Shown: positions 47,429 through 60,233 of the stretch, in pieces
Layout: every line of letters begins with the position of its first letter
How positions within the stretch are numbered: position 1 is the stretch's first letter
From: Solen grandis
Lineage: Eukaryota > Mollusca > Bivalvia > Adapedonta > Solenidae
DNA: 64,000 bases
Direction: 5' to 3'
Assembly (NCBI GenBank): GCA_021229015.1
Contig: CM037794.1
Span: forward strand, 37,323,144 to 37,387,143
Made by a program: the position numbers and the translations under genes
Notes under the pieces: generated by a model
The model's input: the letters and a program-made list of their open reading frames with translations, nothing else
Databases searched by the model: none
What the model was told of the DNA's origin: nothing

Positions 47429-49399
47429 TGTGTAGTCTATTCAAGAAAATGGACGTCTAAAATGATAAATGAAATACACAAACTGGATACACCATGAATG
47501 GAAAAAGGAATCTCATTTGAATCCAATATACCTATATGTATTACGCCATTTTGTATGAATTTAAAAAGAAATAATCGACATTTGCAATCACATTTTGGCA
47601 TATGAGAAGAATCAAACCGAAATTTCTTATATTTTACTAAATTTGGATTTTTTATTTATATAATTTTAACAAATTACAGTACAATTAGAGTGAAACCTCG
47701 AATGCTAATTTCTCTTTTCGGTAAAGTACTTGTATATAAGCCGATGCGTATTTAATGACAGGGTACTGTTTTTTGGAAATAAAGATCATGATCAATAGTT
47801 TCAACACGAGATTGCTTAACACAATTGTGTGTCCGAACTGAGGATTTAGATGACAAAGGCACGTAAAGGTTTGTTAAGCATATCATATGACGCTATGTCA
47901 TGATACTATCAAACATTTCTAAAATGATTTTCTCGTTTGTATCAGGTCTACGAAAAGTGTGTGTGTGTGAAACAGAATGCGAAAAAATAAATATACGAAT
48001 TCCTCTTAACACATCATATGTATAATGAAAGTTAATTAAATATTTTTGATGAGAAATAAATAATATCCAGCAATAACGCAATGTCCCTTACACGAACATC
48101 AACCAGATGGAGCTTAGTATATATGAATGATTATCAAATTGATGTTTATCATGTCAAGCTCACGGTGATCACCGTACACCAGATATAGCAGACCAAAAAA
48201 TTAGAAACCAACACGCCGAGTTGATACTGTGTTTGAATCTAAGACGGTATTTCTGTATTAAGTAAGTAAATGCATAGATACGTAGTGATTAATATTGGGC
48301 ATTGTTTTTTTAATTATACCGAAAATGTGTAGAAATAAATGTCGACTCTTAACTTAACATGTTTACAGGTGTTCCCATTTATCTAAATTAATTGTTAGCC
48401 TTCATAGTATATAAAAATTCTGAATCGAACGATTTGTTCTTTTTTGTCAGCTTGCACTGTGTGTCAAATATTGTTCATCAAAGTTTCCCCTTAAAAAGAA
48501 AATATATCCGTTAAAAGTTGCTTCAGAGTGTAATGGGTATAGTTATTTTTGTACTGGGTATAGATTTATGCGTGAAATGATTGTACTGGTGATAATCTTA
48601 CGAGAATCTAATCCTGGTAGTCGTTGATGTTTTAAATTTGCGACATCAAATGCATTATTTATGAAAGTACTAAAAAAAATCGTTTTACATTTCAATAAAC
48701 AGACTTCTTTTAAAATGATGTCGATCTTTTCTAGTGTTATTAAGTGTTTGTTTCAGAGTTTGCATGTGTTAAGCGCTGCGAGATGGAATAAGTCGCCGTT
48801 AATTCATTTCAATGGTATACTTTCTGCTTTTTTGAAATCATGGAGTTTATCACCTTAAATGTATTAAATATTGTTAAATTCGGAACCAGGATGGGTAAAC
48901 AGAGATGCAACGACCACTACTGTTCACAGGCGATATTCAAGAAAAATCCAAAACATTGGATCTCTTCTATGTGCCATCTCGCTTCACTTCCATTTATTTT
49001 CTGTTTCAAAAGTAATGAAGATGCCAGCACATGTAGGCATGTCAATAGATGACGACATGTAACTCCTCTTCATTTAAAACGACTTGTTGATATCAATAAC
49101 ATGTACACATATTGACGTGGCTGCAAGCTCAATCTTTGTATTATGCTCATTTGGCTAGCTATATCCGGTGTACGGTGATTCATCGTGATACTGTCTTGTG
49201 TTCGACGTAAGACATGTTCAAAATGACCACCGCTTCACAGTACATTTCTACATCAAACAGACATTGTATGGGTGTAGTCACCGTATTCTCCATAGTCAAC
49301 ATATGTTTCAATGTAAAATGCAAATAGGTTACTATGCATGTTGGTTTAAATAAAAACCAAAAATGTATACAAATGAAGCATATGATTTTCATTTATAAT
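47429..49399. other. Non-coding upstream of the B-box exon
   Basis: AT-rich. TTCTTGAATAG just upstream of the B-box start codon (minus strand) could be a splice acceptor, so the true promoter and a 5' UTR exon may lie in here. Nothing else recognised. Confidence 0.4.
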
Positions 49400-50678
49400 C
49401 CTAAGATTTAATAACACATGTATTGATAAGATATGCCACATGTATTAATAAATAGTATTTCATGCATCAATAAGTAGCAATATATGTATGAATTTGTAAA
49501 AAATCATATCATTATTTAGAAAAAATACATGTTTAATTTAGAAATAATAGACGGTTTCTTCAAAAATAACATATATTAATTAGTATTGACATATGTATTA
49601 ATTAGTTTAACAAAAATAAAACAGTTTGATATTCACAAGACAAGCCAGAAAACACGGCACACATATTCAGAGACTTCCCTTAAATGTCTGTTTTATCAAC
49701 TGTACTCCGAAATTAAAAACGACATGTGCTACCCTACACTCATATTGATAAGGCGGGTATACATACACAATTAAGCGTGAATGTGATCAGCTGTTTACCA
49801 GGTCACAGCAAGCTCGACATTACCGCTAGTCTTACAATCTTATGAAACATAACTCAAGTATACCTAAATATGTGAATGTAGACGCACGCCGATAGTAATG
49901 AAATGTATTGTATTGTCTGTAATGCGATGCACTGTAACCAAATCAATAAATATAATCATGTGAATAAAAAAACGTTCATTTAACTGAATTATGCAACCAG
50001 ACCGTATGTATCGTTGTAACAGCTTAAGATATTTTGAGGTAAATCATAGATAATGACACCAATAACCTTCAGTATGTTATACATGTAGTTAAATTCTTTG
50101 TAAAGGTGATATTACGTGAGATACTTTTGTCAAAATACCAACTTCTTACTCTTTAAAACCATGTACTCATAATTTTAAAACGAATATGACATAAGATAAT
50201 AAAGCATTTATGAACTGACACAGTTATATATCATTTGATAGATAAAATAGTAATCAATTATGTTTTGATACCTTGAACACATTTAATGGCATTATGACAT
50301 AATGTACATAAAATTTACCTCAAACTTAATCAAGATGTCTGCCCGACATTGTCCCAAACAGATAACCAAATCAAAACGAGGCTTCACTAGGAAGTTTAAA
50401 TACACGAATCGATATATGTATTTGTGTGTATTTGTGTACCAACTCTTGATATGCTGTCCTGTGATATATCTTTACTAAAACCCTACCTTCGTTTACTGAA
50501 CGTGTGTTGAAGTATTGCAGTATGAATACTAATTCTTTCTTATTGGTCAGTGTCATTCTGATCAGAATTTAAGACAAATAATGGATGAGAATTGAAACAT
50601 AAGATAAAAACTCTTGGCCGTTGCAGTAGGTGGGAAAACATAATAATAGGTTTGAATATGTTATTTTCAGAAACTTAC

Positions 50679-50757
50679 GCAGTGTTTTCGAATCGGATGG
50701 TGATCTGGATGACTTGTGTTACTGCCGTATACAGCTCCACAAACTCTACAATTTTAT
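50679..50757 (-). CDS. Exon-like block conserved between duplicate copies (copy 1)
   Basis: On the minus strand, TTTCAG|ATAAAATTG and ACTGC|GTAAGT bound 79 nt with an open frame (KIVEFVELYTAVTQV and following). The equivalent block in copy 2 keeps both splice-like ends. The product is not recognised; it could also be a non-coding exon. Confidence 0.3.
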
Positions 50758-52213
50758 CTGAAAGTATAGAAAACAAATGATTAAAATAGTTGCCATATAA
50801 ACAGTATATCTTCTTAAGGTGAGAAATTACAATATTTTTTTATTATCCTGACCCGATTAAACTATGCACATTGAAAAATACAATGTAACATTTTAAACTT
50901 ATTTAACAAACACACCACAAACTCGTTGATTACAACAATTCGGAAACGAAAATGTCACTTAAGATTAAATAACAAATCTTCATATATGGATGAAATATGA
51001 AAATTAAACAGATATCATTTTATCAATTTATTTACTAAAGGTGTTAATCTTAATATATACCAATAAAATAAAATTAAATCATTGACATTCTCAAGGAAAT
51101 GTATATAAAAATACTTCAAACACAATCAAGCTGTCTACCACGGCATTGCCAGCTCGACAAGTTAGCATATCTGACAAGGCTTATACAAGGTAGGTCGAGA
51201 CAATCTGTTTGTGTGTATTAGATTATGATTTTACTAAACTAAACGGTCGTCTTTTGAGTGTGTGGTGTAGTATTAACAATGGCCCTGTCGTATTCATCAA
51301 TATTTCTTTCAATTCCTTAACAATGAAATGGTGTTTGTTTTTACCTTGGGAGAAATGAAATGTCAAAAAAGAAAACTTCAAATAAACATTTCTTATGTAA
51401 GAAACTAGACATGCATGTGCAAGCTCAGGATAATTAAACCGGAGAGCTTCCAAGTTCCCCGGTCCTACAGACTGATGGCTCGCCGGGGTCACCCTACACG
51501 TGCAAATGTAATAACATGAGTATTGTCACCACGTGTCCCTTGGTGTAGTAAGAAATGCATACTCAGGTGAACCTCTCTTTCAAGTGAGAGATTTAAGTAT
51601 ATACATATAACAATAGGTGTATGTGATGTTTCCTATAAAAAAAAAAATTAAAAAAAAAATAAAAAACGCTGTGGTTGGGTGATTACAACCTCACTAGGAG
51701 ATCGTGTATTAGATCACATACCAACGAGTTAAAATGTTGTTTCTGGTGTATCTCTCATGCATGGTGGCAAATAAAGTCATTTATTATATACCTATACATT
51801 TTCTGGCCATAAAACACACAAAATACGAGACGCAAATACAACTCAACAGATTAAAAATCCGTATTATATCAGCGTCTAATACATAGTATGACGTCACACT
51901 GTGCGGACTACTTTCGGCATGGTTCCCGCTGTAAGTGGGCGCTACGTAGTAAATAGAGACGAGAACCAATACTACTGGGAGAACCAGTTTCTATTTTTAT
52001 CAAAGAAATCATCTCGTCAAATTTATTTAATAAACGATAAAAAATGATGTTCTTGTTGATTTTTTAATTATTATCAAAGTACAAACTTATCACAAATAAC
52101 AGACACGTTTTCGAGATTCACCATTATTTAATTGTTGTCGGCTGCAGCAATTGTTTACATTTCAGGATAGGTCTAAAACGCTGACTATCTCTTTCTTAAA
52201 AATTTCATTGAAA

Positions 52214-52429
52214 ATGTCAGATTTTCAGATCTTTCAAAATTCAACGCTGATGAACTGTCCTATCACAATCATAAACAACACCTCGAAAACTGACGACAAT
52301 TCTCCTATACCTTGCCCAAACGCCGGAAAAGAATCTGTCCAGTTATCAGGTCTGACACTGACAGTGGTTGAAAAACGAAAGGTTTTCCAGCAGACATGTT
52401 TTATTCCAAATTCAGTGTTCACATGTTAG
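52214..52429 (+). CDS. Small hypothetical ORF in the copy-1-specific segment
   Basis: 71 codons beginning MSDFQIFQNSTLMNCPITII, with a splice-acceptor-like TTACATTTCAG about 50 bases upstream. The opening (IFQNSTLMNCPITIINN) has the polar, Asn-rich look of the start of many uncharacterised invertebrate proteins, but I recognise no domain. No downstream exon is identified. It may be chance. Confidence 0.25.
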   Translation: MSDFQIFQNSTLMNCPITIINNTSKTDDNSPIPCPNAGKESVQLSGLTLTVVEKRKVFQQTCFIPNSVFTC

Positions 52430-52660
52430 TGTTTTTCATTTTGTTAAAATCCACTTAGCATTAAAGTTAGCGTGTTGGCCGCCATTTTTCTTAAATACAT
52501 GAGAAGAGGTGGGGGCGTGGCTAAAATTCCAATTACTAAAATTCATCCGCCATTGATGATTTTTTTTTTTTTTTTTGAAGAAAAAAGTATTAAAGCCATC
52601 AAAACCCTAAAAACTGACTTCTTCTGTTTTGAAAATGTAAAGGTATATAATAAAAGGAAA

Positions 52661-52813
52661 ATTATGTTGCAGTAGCTTTCCGTGGCTTCGTATTTTTGCT
52701 TCTCGCAGCGTAGGAAGAAAGATATCTCGCTCGACCTTCGGTCTCGCGAGATATCTTTCTTCCCACGCTGCTCGGAGCAAAATACAAAGCCACGGAAAGC
52801 TACTGCAACATAA
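52661..52813. repeat. 153-bp near-perfect palindrome
   Basis: The left arm begins ATTATGTTGCAGTAGCTTTC and the right arm ends in its reverse complement GAAAGCTACTGCAACATAAT. The arms of about 70 bp differ at only a handful of positions and meet around 52737 (TCGACCTTCGGTCTCG). The transcript or single strand would form a very long hairpin. Confidence 0.9.
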
Positions 52814-52828
52814 TATTCCCTATATCTC

Positions 52829-53107
52829 CATTATCGTGTGCCCATGCGATAACCACTGAAACAGAAATAGTGCTGCCACACTGCAGTGACATGTCGTAGA
52901 CATGTGGCATGATACCACACCCTGTCACAGTACCCAGACACTGAGCCAACCAGTCCTATTCTATCCGTATATACTGAGCGCCAAGCAAGGGAGCTATATC
53001 AGTACCATTTTTACGTCTTGTATGTCTTGTATGCGTGCGGGGACCGAACCCACAACCTCTGGCTCCAGAGGAGAACACTCTTACCACTCGACCACCGTGA
53101 ACTATCA
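52829..53107 (-). mobile_element. tRNA-headed SINE (duplicate copy 1)
   Basis: On the minus strand: A-box TGGTCGAGTGGTAAG (53080-53094) and B-box GGGTTCGGTCC (53041-53051), then a body with TTGCTTGGCGCTCAG or variant, GGACTGGTTGGCTCAGTGTC and GTGACAGGGTGTGGTATCAT, ending near GGTTATCGCATGGGCACACG. The same element is at the matching place in copy 2, so it inserted before the duplication. The body is shared with the fragment at 8105-8275. Confidence 0.75.
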
Positions 53108-53909
53108 GATGATTTCTAATTATTTTGTGATAAGATTGCTGAGCATCTAAAGTGTACACAGTACATTATTCTGCGATTCTCTCAATTTGTGTTTCAACAT
53201 ATATAAACACAAAGATATATATACGGAAAGGGGGTTTGGTAATCGTCAAGAGTTACATGCCCGGTACAAATATAAAAAAATGGAAAGTTTTATTTAACAG
53301 TACACGCTTGCATTATCTTGTATTTGATGTTAAGAGAAAAAGTATTATAGAGATTTAGTGAAATGACGTTTGTAACGTCGCACCAGTGGCACACACATAT
53401 ATATAGAGGATAATAGTTGGCTTCGGTGGAATATCATATAAGTTAATTTATCTCGTCCTCCTTACGAGACACAGGAATAATAATATTCCACGGTAACTAA
53501 CATTATTTTTTCTTTTTATTCAATGCCTTTCGGCGACGCTTTACATTTTTACTAAGCTCACCATAGAATATACCATGTTGGGAGCCTCAAATTCCCGAAG
53601 TCGCATTAATTGTTATTCGGTTTAAAAAAATAGTCCAATTAAAAACACAAAGAAAGCATGAAATCAACATTTCTTCCAGGTATATATTGAAGAAATATTA
53701 TTTCAATGTAAAAATCAATACTGAAATGTTTTGAAAAAAAAACATATGATAGTGTCTTTTAGTAGTCCCAATACAAAACAGTGAACATTATAAGAATGGT
53801 AATATTCACTGTTTAAAGCAGTAAAATAACCAGTTTTAACCCGCTGATATTTCCCTATAATCCTCCGAAAATATTAATATAACTAGAACTGCCATTGTAA
53901 TGGCGCAAA

Positions 53910-54267
53910 TACCCCCCGCATGTCGCTTTGTCACAGGAATGAAGTTTACAGTTCTTGTTTCAAGTTTCATCTTGATGCCTTTTATACTTTTTGAGTTACA
54001 GCCCGGACAAAAATTAAGTATGAAAAATTACAAAGGGCAATAACACCTAAATTACGCGACAGAGAGTTATGGCTCTTTTTCACTGCATGTCCCCTGAATG
54101 AGATCTATCTACATATGAAGTTTTCATTTTGATATCTTTTATACTTTTTGAGTTACTGCCCGGACAAAAAAAAAACGACAGACGGACGGACGACCGGACG
54201 GAGAGACGGTCAGACAGACAAGCTGAATCCAATATACCCCCCTTACAACTTTGTTGTGCGGGGGGTA
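53910..54267. mobile_element. MITE with TACCCCCCGCA ends, copy 1 only
   Basis: Termini TACCCCCCGCA and TGCGGGGGGTA are perfect 11-bp inverted repeats around 358 bp. Inside, TTTTATACTTTTTGAGTTAC followed by GCCCGGACAAAAA occurs twice (about 53979 and 54128), and a GACGGACGGACGACCGGACG tract is present. The matching site in copy 2 (about 60335) lacks it, so it inserted after the duplication or was lost from copy 2. Confidence 0.75.
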
Positions 54268-55614
54268 TAAAGAAGCATAATTTAGACATACTTTGGTAAC
54301 CGGTTGTCTACATCATATGAGTTATATAAATAATTTATGTGTATCGTACTTTGTGGATGTTCACAATTATTTCAGAATTTTGCAAATGATTTTAAATTAG
54401 AACTCTTTATTAACTGATAATATTTGATTGCATTGGAAAACGGTAAAATGAATCGTAGCTTTAGGAATCGAAAGTGCGTGTTGAATACCGCCCGAAAATT
54501 TTAAATACTTGTTTTTCATAATTATAATTTTGTCTTGTAATACTTGAGGGAGAAGCATATTAGTAAGGGAGGTAACTATTCATCATTATACAAGTGTCAT
54601 GGTATAATAATTTATGTCCCTTGAATCATTACAAATGGTGGTGATATAATCAAAGCGCTGAAAGCACTGGAGTTGTGTATGTGTGTGTCTCAAGTGGGGA
54701 TGGATTTAACGGGATGGGGCTTATGAAAACCTTTCCAGACTTTACCAATCACTTTGATTTTTGAAATCAGTCCCCCTAACCTGTCATTGACCTCGGGCTT
54801 GTATCAAATACCCACTGTATAATTACATCCGTCTTAATACTTTTAATGAATTATGTACAGTTAAATCAGCTGCGGTTTTATAAAAATCAACCGATATTAC
54901 TGCAAAGCCGGTCTTCCCTCTTGCGAGTATTACAGGCAAATCGGGCCGTATTATTGTTTAAGTATTAATTTGCACGTTTCAGTAAAGTGGGTGGTTTAAC
55001 CATCTAAAGGTAGAACTGTCAAGAATGATTGCATTCACTCTTTAAATATGCGCTCAATTCACAAGCTGATAAAGCAATAACACGAATTCGCTACCCGGAA
55101 CTGGTCAAGACACCAAGTTATGGAATGCCTTGCGTTGTAAAGCCGACAACTTCTTCGGGGATACCGTAATCTTGATCTAACCGGAATTTCACGGAGTGCA
55201 TTTACGAAAAAAAAAACTTTTCCCCTGACCTACGTTTGCCGATTTATTTGTCAAGAAACTTTCACGGAGTGCATGAAACTATGCGGCCATTATTTTATTT
55301 CTTTCTGTTAAATGTTTGTTTATTTATTGGGTTTGATGTCCCAACAAAGGTATTTCAGCCATTTGGAGACTCTCTATTTATAGTATATATCAATAAACTT
55401 GAACACATTCTGGGTGTACTATCAATGTCGATGGAACACAATGGAAAGAACGATATAAATGGCAGTTCAGCATGAGCGAATAAAGAAAACAATTGTAATC
55501 AAAGGAAAACAAATATATATATATATATCCCTTCATAGCTGAGATAGACCTTACCGAAACGAAAGACAAAATATCATAAATATATATCATACATATACCA
55601 CACACCTATACATA

Positions 55615-55700
55615 CATACATACATACATACATACATACATACATAAATACATTCATGCATGCATGCATGCATACATACATACATACATACATACATATC
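55615..55700. repeat. (CATA)n/(CATG)n microsatellite
   Basis: Tetranucleotide array ACATACAT... interrupted by a CATGCATGCATG block. A related but reorganised tract is at about 62000-62115 in copy 2. A (CTGT)n tract follows at 55966-55984. Confidence 0.85.
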
Positions 55701-57960
55701 AAATGAACAAAACATAAGAATATTTATTGATTTTAACTTTTTTAAATACATGAGATATTTAAAATTCTAATATGTTTAAATGGTTTTACTTGTAATGTAT
55801 TTTGTAATTAATTATATTTTATAAATGTGCATGTGGATGCTTTTAATATGTACACTGTACAGTGTCTTATAAGTCGCGATGCGGCTGGATGTAAATATTA
55901 TAAGTGTGTAACGTTGGATCCTATTGTAAATATTAACATATGACACTCTAATTAAATATTTTTCTGTCTGTCTGTCTGTCTGTCTATATATGAGTGAAAG
56001 AAAGAGAAAAAAGGATCATATAGTAGGTATTAGCTCACTTAATAACTTTGATAAGACAGCTACGCCGAACAAAATCTCGGTATTATCTTGAAGACACAGT
56101 ACTTCATTAAAAACAATCGTGAATACGAAGTGTATGTATCAGCTAGTTAACATTGGTGCGTAACTTTTGTCCGTGAGTATAGGAACATCGTTCAAATGTC
56201 TTACGTCATTATCCCTAAGTAGGTCAACAAAGAGGTTAGACAGCTACGTCGAATAAATGTGGATTTAAATGTTTACTTGTAATGGCTGAAAATGAACACG
56301 GCCAAAGTCCTTGACTCATCGCACATCAAGATTGTTTGTTTTTTTCAAATACACAAAAAATATTGTATTGACATAACGGTTACACGCCAATATAAATGGG
56401 TCATTCTAAGAAAAGCATGGAAAGTGAAAGTAGATTATTCTCGGAGATTCAGGTGTATTGTCCCCATATTAGATGCGTTTTCAAAACATGGTGTCACGTT
56501 CATATTTTGATATCATAAACAATGTTAATTAACCAGTTAACTGACTACCTGTCAGCAATGTGACGGTTTTAATTGTGATTAGAATACTTGAAGTTTCGCT
56601 AATACTGAAATGAAAACTACAATATTCAAAGGTGTAATACAATAGTACATGAACAAACTAACACGTATGACCATGCAAATTTGAGTACAAACTATGCATT
56701 TAAATTATTAAATAGAAATCAAGGTGTATAAAAATATACTGACCAAACTCGTTGTCAATCAGGCAAGTGAATGGTGAAATAAACAATGAGAACTCATACA
56801 TAATAAGGGTTCAATAATCCATGTTTTGATAAGTACGCAGAAGTTAATAATAAATAATTATGCATGTATCAGTAAGTAAAAAATATTTGTATAAATAAAT
56901 GTAAAATACTTATATTAATTGATAATAATACATGTATAATTTAGTAATATATATTTCATCCAAAATAATAATATATGTATAAGTTAATAATGATATTTGT
57001 ATTGATAAGTTTTAAATGATAATTACAATAACTTCAAATATATTTATGAAAGACCTGCCTGATCAAACTGTCCTCCGAAGTTTAAAACCACTATAACATG
57101 CTCTACCCTACACTCATATGAATAGGACGTTTATACGTATACAACTAAGCGTGTTTGTGATCAATTGTTTACCAGCCTAAAGCAAGCTTACATACTCGAC
57201 ATTATCGTTAGTCTTACAATCTTAGATGTAACCTGACCCAAGTACACCTAAATATGTGAAGGAGAGCTACACCGATAGTAATGGCATGCATTGCATTGTC
57301 TCTAATGCGATGCACTGCAAACAAGTCAATTAATATAAATATGTGAAACAAATCGTTCAATTGATTGAATTATGCAACAAGATATCTCGTTGTAACGGCT
57401 TAGGCTATGTTGATATAAATTATATAAAGTGACATCAATAACCTTAAGTATGTTATACGTGTAGTTCAGTAAGTTCTTTGTAAAGGTATGACATTAGTTA
57501 ATATAATCAAAATGCCAACTTCTTACTCTATAAAATCATGTATTCATACAAAACCTGATCCGAGTAAGATTTTCATAGTGAAGTACAAAAAATATCATGT
57601 TAATCTTAGAAACTAGTTGAACAAACCTTTAAGGTTCAATTTACCTCAAATTACGAAATGTCTGTTCGACATTGTCCCATAGACGGCTAAACATATCAAA
57701 ACGAGGCTTAAACTAGAAGTATAAATACATCAATCGATTATGTGTTGCCCTGTGATATAGCTTAACTAACCTACACCTCCGTTTACTGAACGTGTGTAGC
57801 ACTGGGCATTATACCAATCTTGATTTTCGTCAGTGCCATATTCTATTCAGAATGTAAGCCAAACATGGATAAGAATAGACAAATAAGTTAAAACAGCTGG
57901 GGCGTTGCATTAGATTGGAAAACATTATAATATGTTTTAATATGTTACTCAAATACTTAC

Positions 57961-58038
57961 TCTGTGTTTTCCAATCAGATGGTGATCTGGATCGCTTGTG
58001 TAATTGTCGTATACAGCTCCATAAACTCTACAATTTAT
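57961..58038 (-). pseudogene. Exon-like block conserved between duplicate copies (copy 2)
   Basis: Counterpart of the copy-1 block: TTTCAG|ATAAATTG and ACAGA|GTAAGT. It is one base shorter (78 nt) and the frame used in copy 1 meets TGA here, so coding potential is lost if it ever existed. Confidence 0.3.
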
Positions 58039-59069
58039 CTGAAATTATATATAGCAGATGATAAATCCACCTGCCATATGAACATATGAACAATTCATCT
58101 TCTTACCGTGAGAAAGTATATATATAAAGTGCCATATGAACATATGTGCTCAGTTTAATCGGATCAGTTTATATATACATTGAATAATACATTTTAACAT
58201 GCTAAACCAATTTAACAAACACATCACAAATTCGTTGATTACAACAATTCGTAAACGAAAATATCACTGAAGATTATATAACAAATCTTCATATACGAGA
58301 AAAATGCATAATAAACAGATATCATTTCAGCCATTAATCTAGTAAAGGTGATTATATTAATACATACAAATAAAATAGCATGGAACCATTGACAAACTCA
58401 AGGAAAAGTGTATATAAAATAGTGCAAATTTGATCAAGATGTTTACCCCGACTTTACCAGCTCGACAAGGAAGCCTATCAGACAAGGCTTATACAAGGAA
58501 GTTCGAGACAATCTGTGTATTAGATTATGACTACTCGATCATCTTTTGAGTGTGTGGTGTAGTATTAACAATAGCCCTGTCGTATTCATCAATATTTCAT
58601 TTAAACCCTTAACACTGAAATGGTGTGTGCGTTTTGACCTTGGGTGAAAGCGAAATGTCATAAAAGAAAACTTCAAATAAACATTCCTATATAGCTAACT
58701 AGACATGCATGTGCAAGTTCAGGATAATTAAACCGGAGAGCTTCCAAGTTTCTCCAGACCTACAGACTGATGGCTCGCCGGGGTCACCCTAAACGTTCAA
58801 ATGTCATAGCATGAGCATTGTTACCACGTGTCCCTTGGTGTAGTAAGAAATGCATACTAAGGTGAACCTCTCTTTCTTGTGAGAGATTGAAGTATATACA
58901 AATAACAATAGGAAAGTGTGTGATGTTTTCTATAAAAATCGCGGTGGTTGGGTGGTTACAACCTCACCCTATAACTAGGAGATCGTGTATTAGATCACAT
59001 ACCAACGTCTTAAAATGTTGTTTTTGGTGTATCTCTCATGCATGGTGGCAAACAAAGTCATGTTTTAAT

Positions 59070-59332
59070 TATCGTGTGCCCATGCGATAACCATTGAAAC
59101 AGATATAGTGCTGCCACACTGCAGTAGCATGTGCAGACATGTGGAATGATACCACGCCCAGTCAAAGTATCCTGACACTGACCCAGCCAGTTTTATACTA
59201 TACGAAAATGCTGAGCGTCAAGCAAGGGAGCTATACCATTACCATTTTTTACGTCTTTTGTATGTCGCGTGCGGGAACCCACAACCTCCCGCTCCAGAGG
59301 AGAACACTCTTACCACTCGACCACCGTGAACT
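59070..59332 (-). mobile_element. tRNA-headed SINE (duplicate copy 2)
   Basis: Paralogous copy of the SINE at 52829-53107 at the matching place in the duplication. The A-box region is intact (TGGTCGAGTGGTAAG) but the B-box is disrupted (GGGTTCCCGCACGC). Confidence 0.75.
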
Positions 59333-59982
59333 ATCAGATGTTTTAATTATTCTGTGATAAGATTGCTGAGCATCTCAAGTGTACACAGTACATTATTCTG
59401 CGATTCTCTCAATTTGAGTTTCAACATATATAAACACAAAGATATATATACGGAAAGTGGGTTTGCTAATCGTCAAGAGTTACAGTCCCGGCACAAATAA
59501 AAAAATCTGTAGTATCTTGTATTTGATGATAAGAGAAAATATATTATAGCGCTTTAATGAAAATGACGTTTGTAACGTCGTACCAGTGGAATACACATAT
59601 ATAGAGAGGATAATTGTTGGCTTCGGTGGAATATCATATAAGTTAATTCATCTCGTCCTCCTTGCGAGATATATTAAAAAATAATAGTCCACTGTAACTG
59701 ACTTTTTTTTTCTTTTTATTCAATGCCTTTCGGTGACGCATTCCATTTTTTACTAAGTTCGCCATAGAATATACCCTGTTAGGGGCCTAAAGTTCCCAAG
59801 GTCGCATTTTTTGTTATTCGGTTTTAAAATAAAAATAGTCCAATTAAAAACACAAAGAAAGCGTGAAATCAACATTTCTTTTAGATATATCTTGAAGAAG
59901 TTTTATTTCAATGTAAAATTATTGTAATATTTTGAAAAAAATACAATAGTGTATTTTAGTAATCCCATTACAAAACAGTGAA

Positions 59983-60233
59983 GGGGCCGCCGTGGCCGAG
60001 CGGATACAGTCGTGGACTACAAATATCTTAGCACATCACCACTGTGAGTTCGAATCCCGGTAGGGACTTCGGATTTTTTCATGTGAGGAAGCCTTCCAGC
60101 TGGCTTGCGGTAGGTCGGTGGTTCTACCTGGGTACCTCTGTGTACTCGGGGTCTTCCTCAACCTTTAATTAGCTGGAAGTCGCTATATGATTGAAATACT
60201 ATTGCAGCAACGGTAAACTCCAATACAACAACA
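59983..60233 (+). mobile_element. Full-length SINE with target-site duplication
   Basis: The head GCCGCCGTGGCCGAGCGGAT contains an A-box (TGGCCGAGCGG) and GAGTTCGAATCCC is a good B-box. The body (GGAAGCCTTCCAGCTGGCTT, GGTCGGTGGTTCTACC, GGGGTCTTCCTCAACC, AGCTGGAAGTCGCTATATGA) and a (CAA)n tail follow. A 13-bp target duplication ACAAAACAGTGAA flanks it (59970-59982 and 60234-60246). Copy 1 of the segmental duplication has the empty site (ACAAAACAGTGAACATTATA at about 53776). Fragments of the same body are at 616-785 and 39428-39540. Confidence 0.92.

Larger units (their letters stand above)
51780..52828. other. Segment of about 1.05 kb present only in duplicate copy 1
   Basis: Copy 2 passes directly from CAAAGTCATG to TTTTAATTATCGTGTG at 59055-59076, while copy 1 has about 1.05 kb in between. 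The segment contains a TGACGTCA site near 51890, a small open frame (52214-52429) and a 153-bp palindrome at its right end. It is either an insertion in copy 1 or a deletion in copy 2. Confidence 0.7.
49400..56830. repeat. Tandem segmental duplication, copy 1 (about 7.4 kb)
   Basis: Aligned anchors between copies: TACCCTACACTCATAT at 49730, 57106 and 63481; GGTGATCTGGAT at 50699 and 57980; CTCGCCGGGGTCACCCT at 51479 and 58771; GTGTGCCCATGCGATAACCA at 52836 and 59074; ACATCATATGAGTTATATAA at 54311 and 60376. The offset is about 7.3 kb before 51.78 kb and about 6.2 kb after it, because copy 1 holds an extra segment of about 1.05 kb. Internal differences are mostly substitutions and small indels. 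Confidence 0.85.

Noticed and set aside
51223..51492. 89-residue minus-strand frame conserved in the duplication
   Set aside because: The counterpart at about 58.5-58.8 kb has a frameshift and stops soon after the start; conservation is that of the duplicated DNA, not of a protein.
59983..60065. tRNA gene
   Set aside because: A and B boxes are good, but the acceptor stem does not close, and a SINE body and tail follow with a target duplication around the whole.
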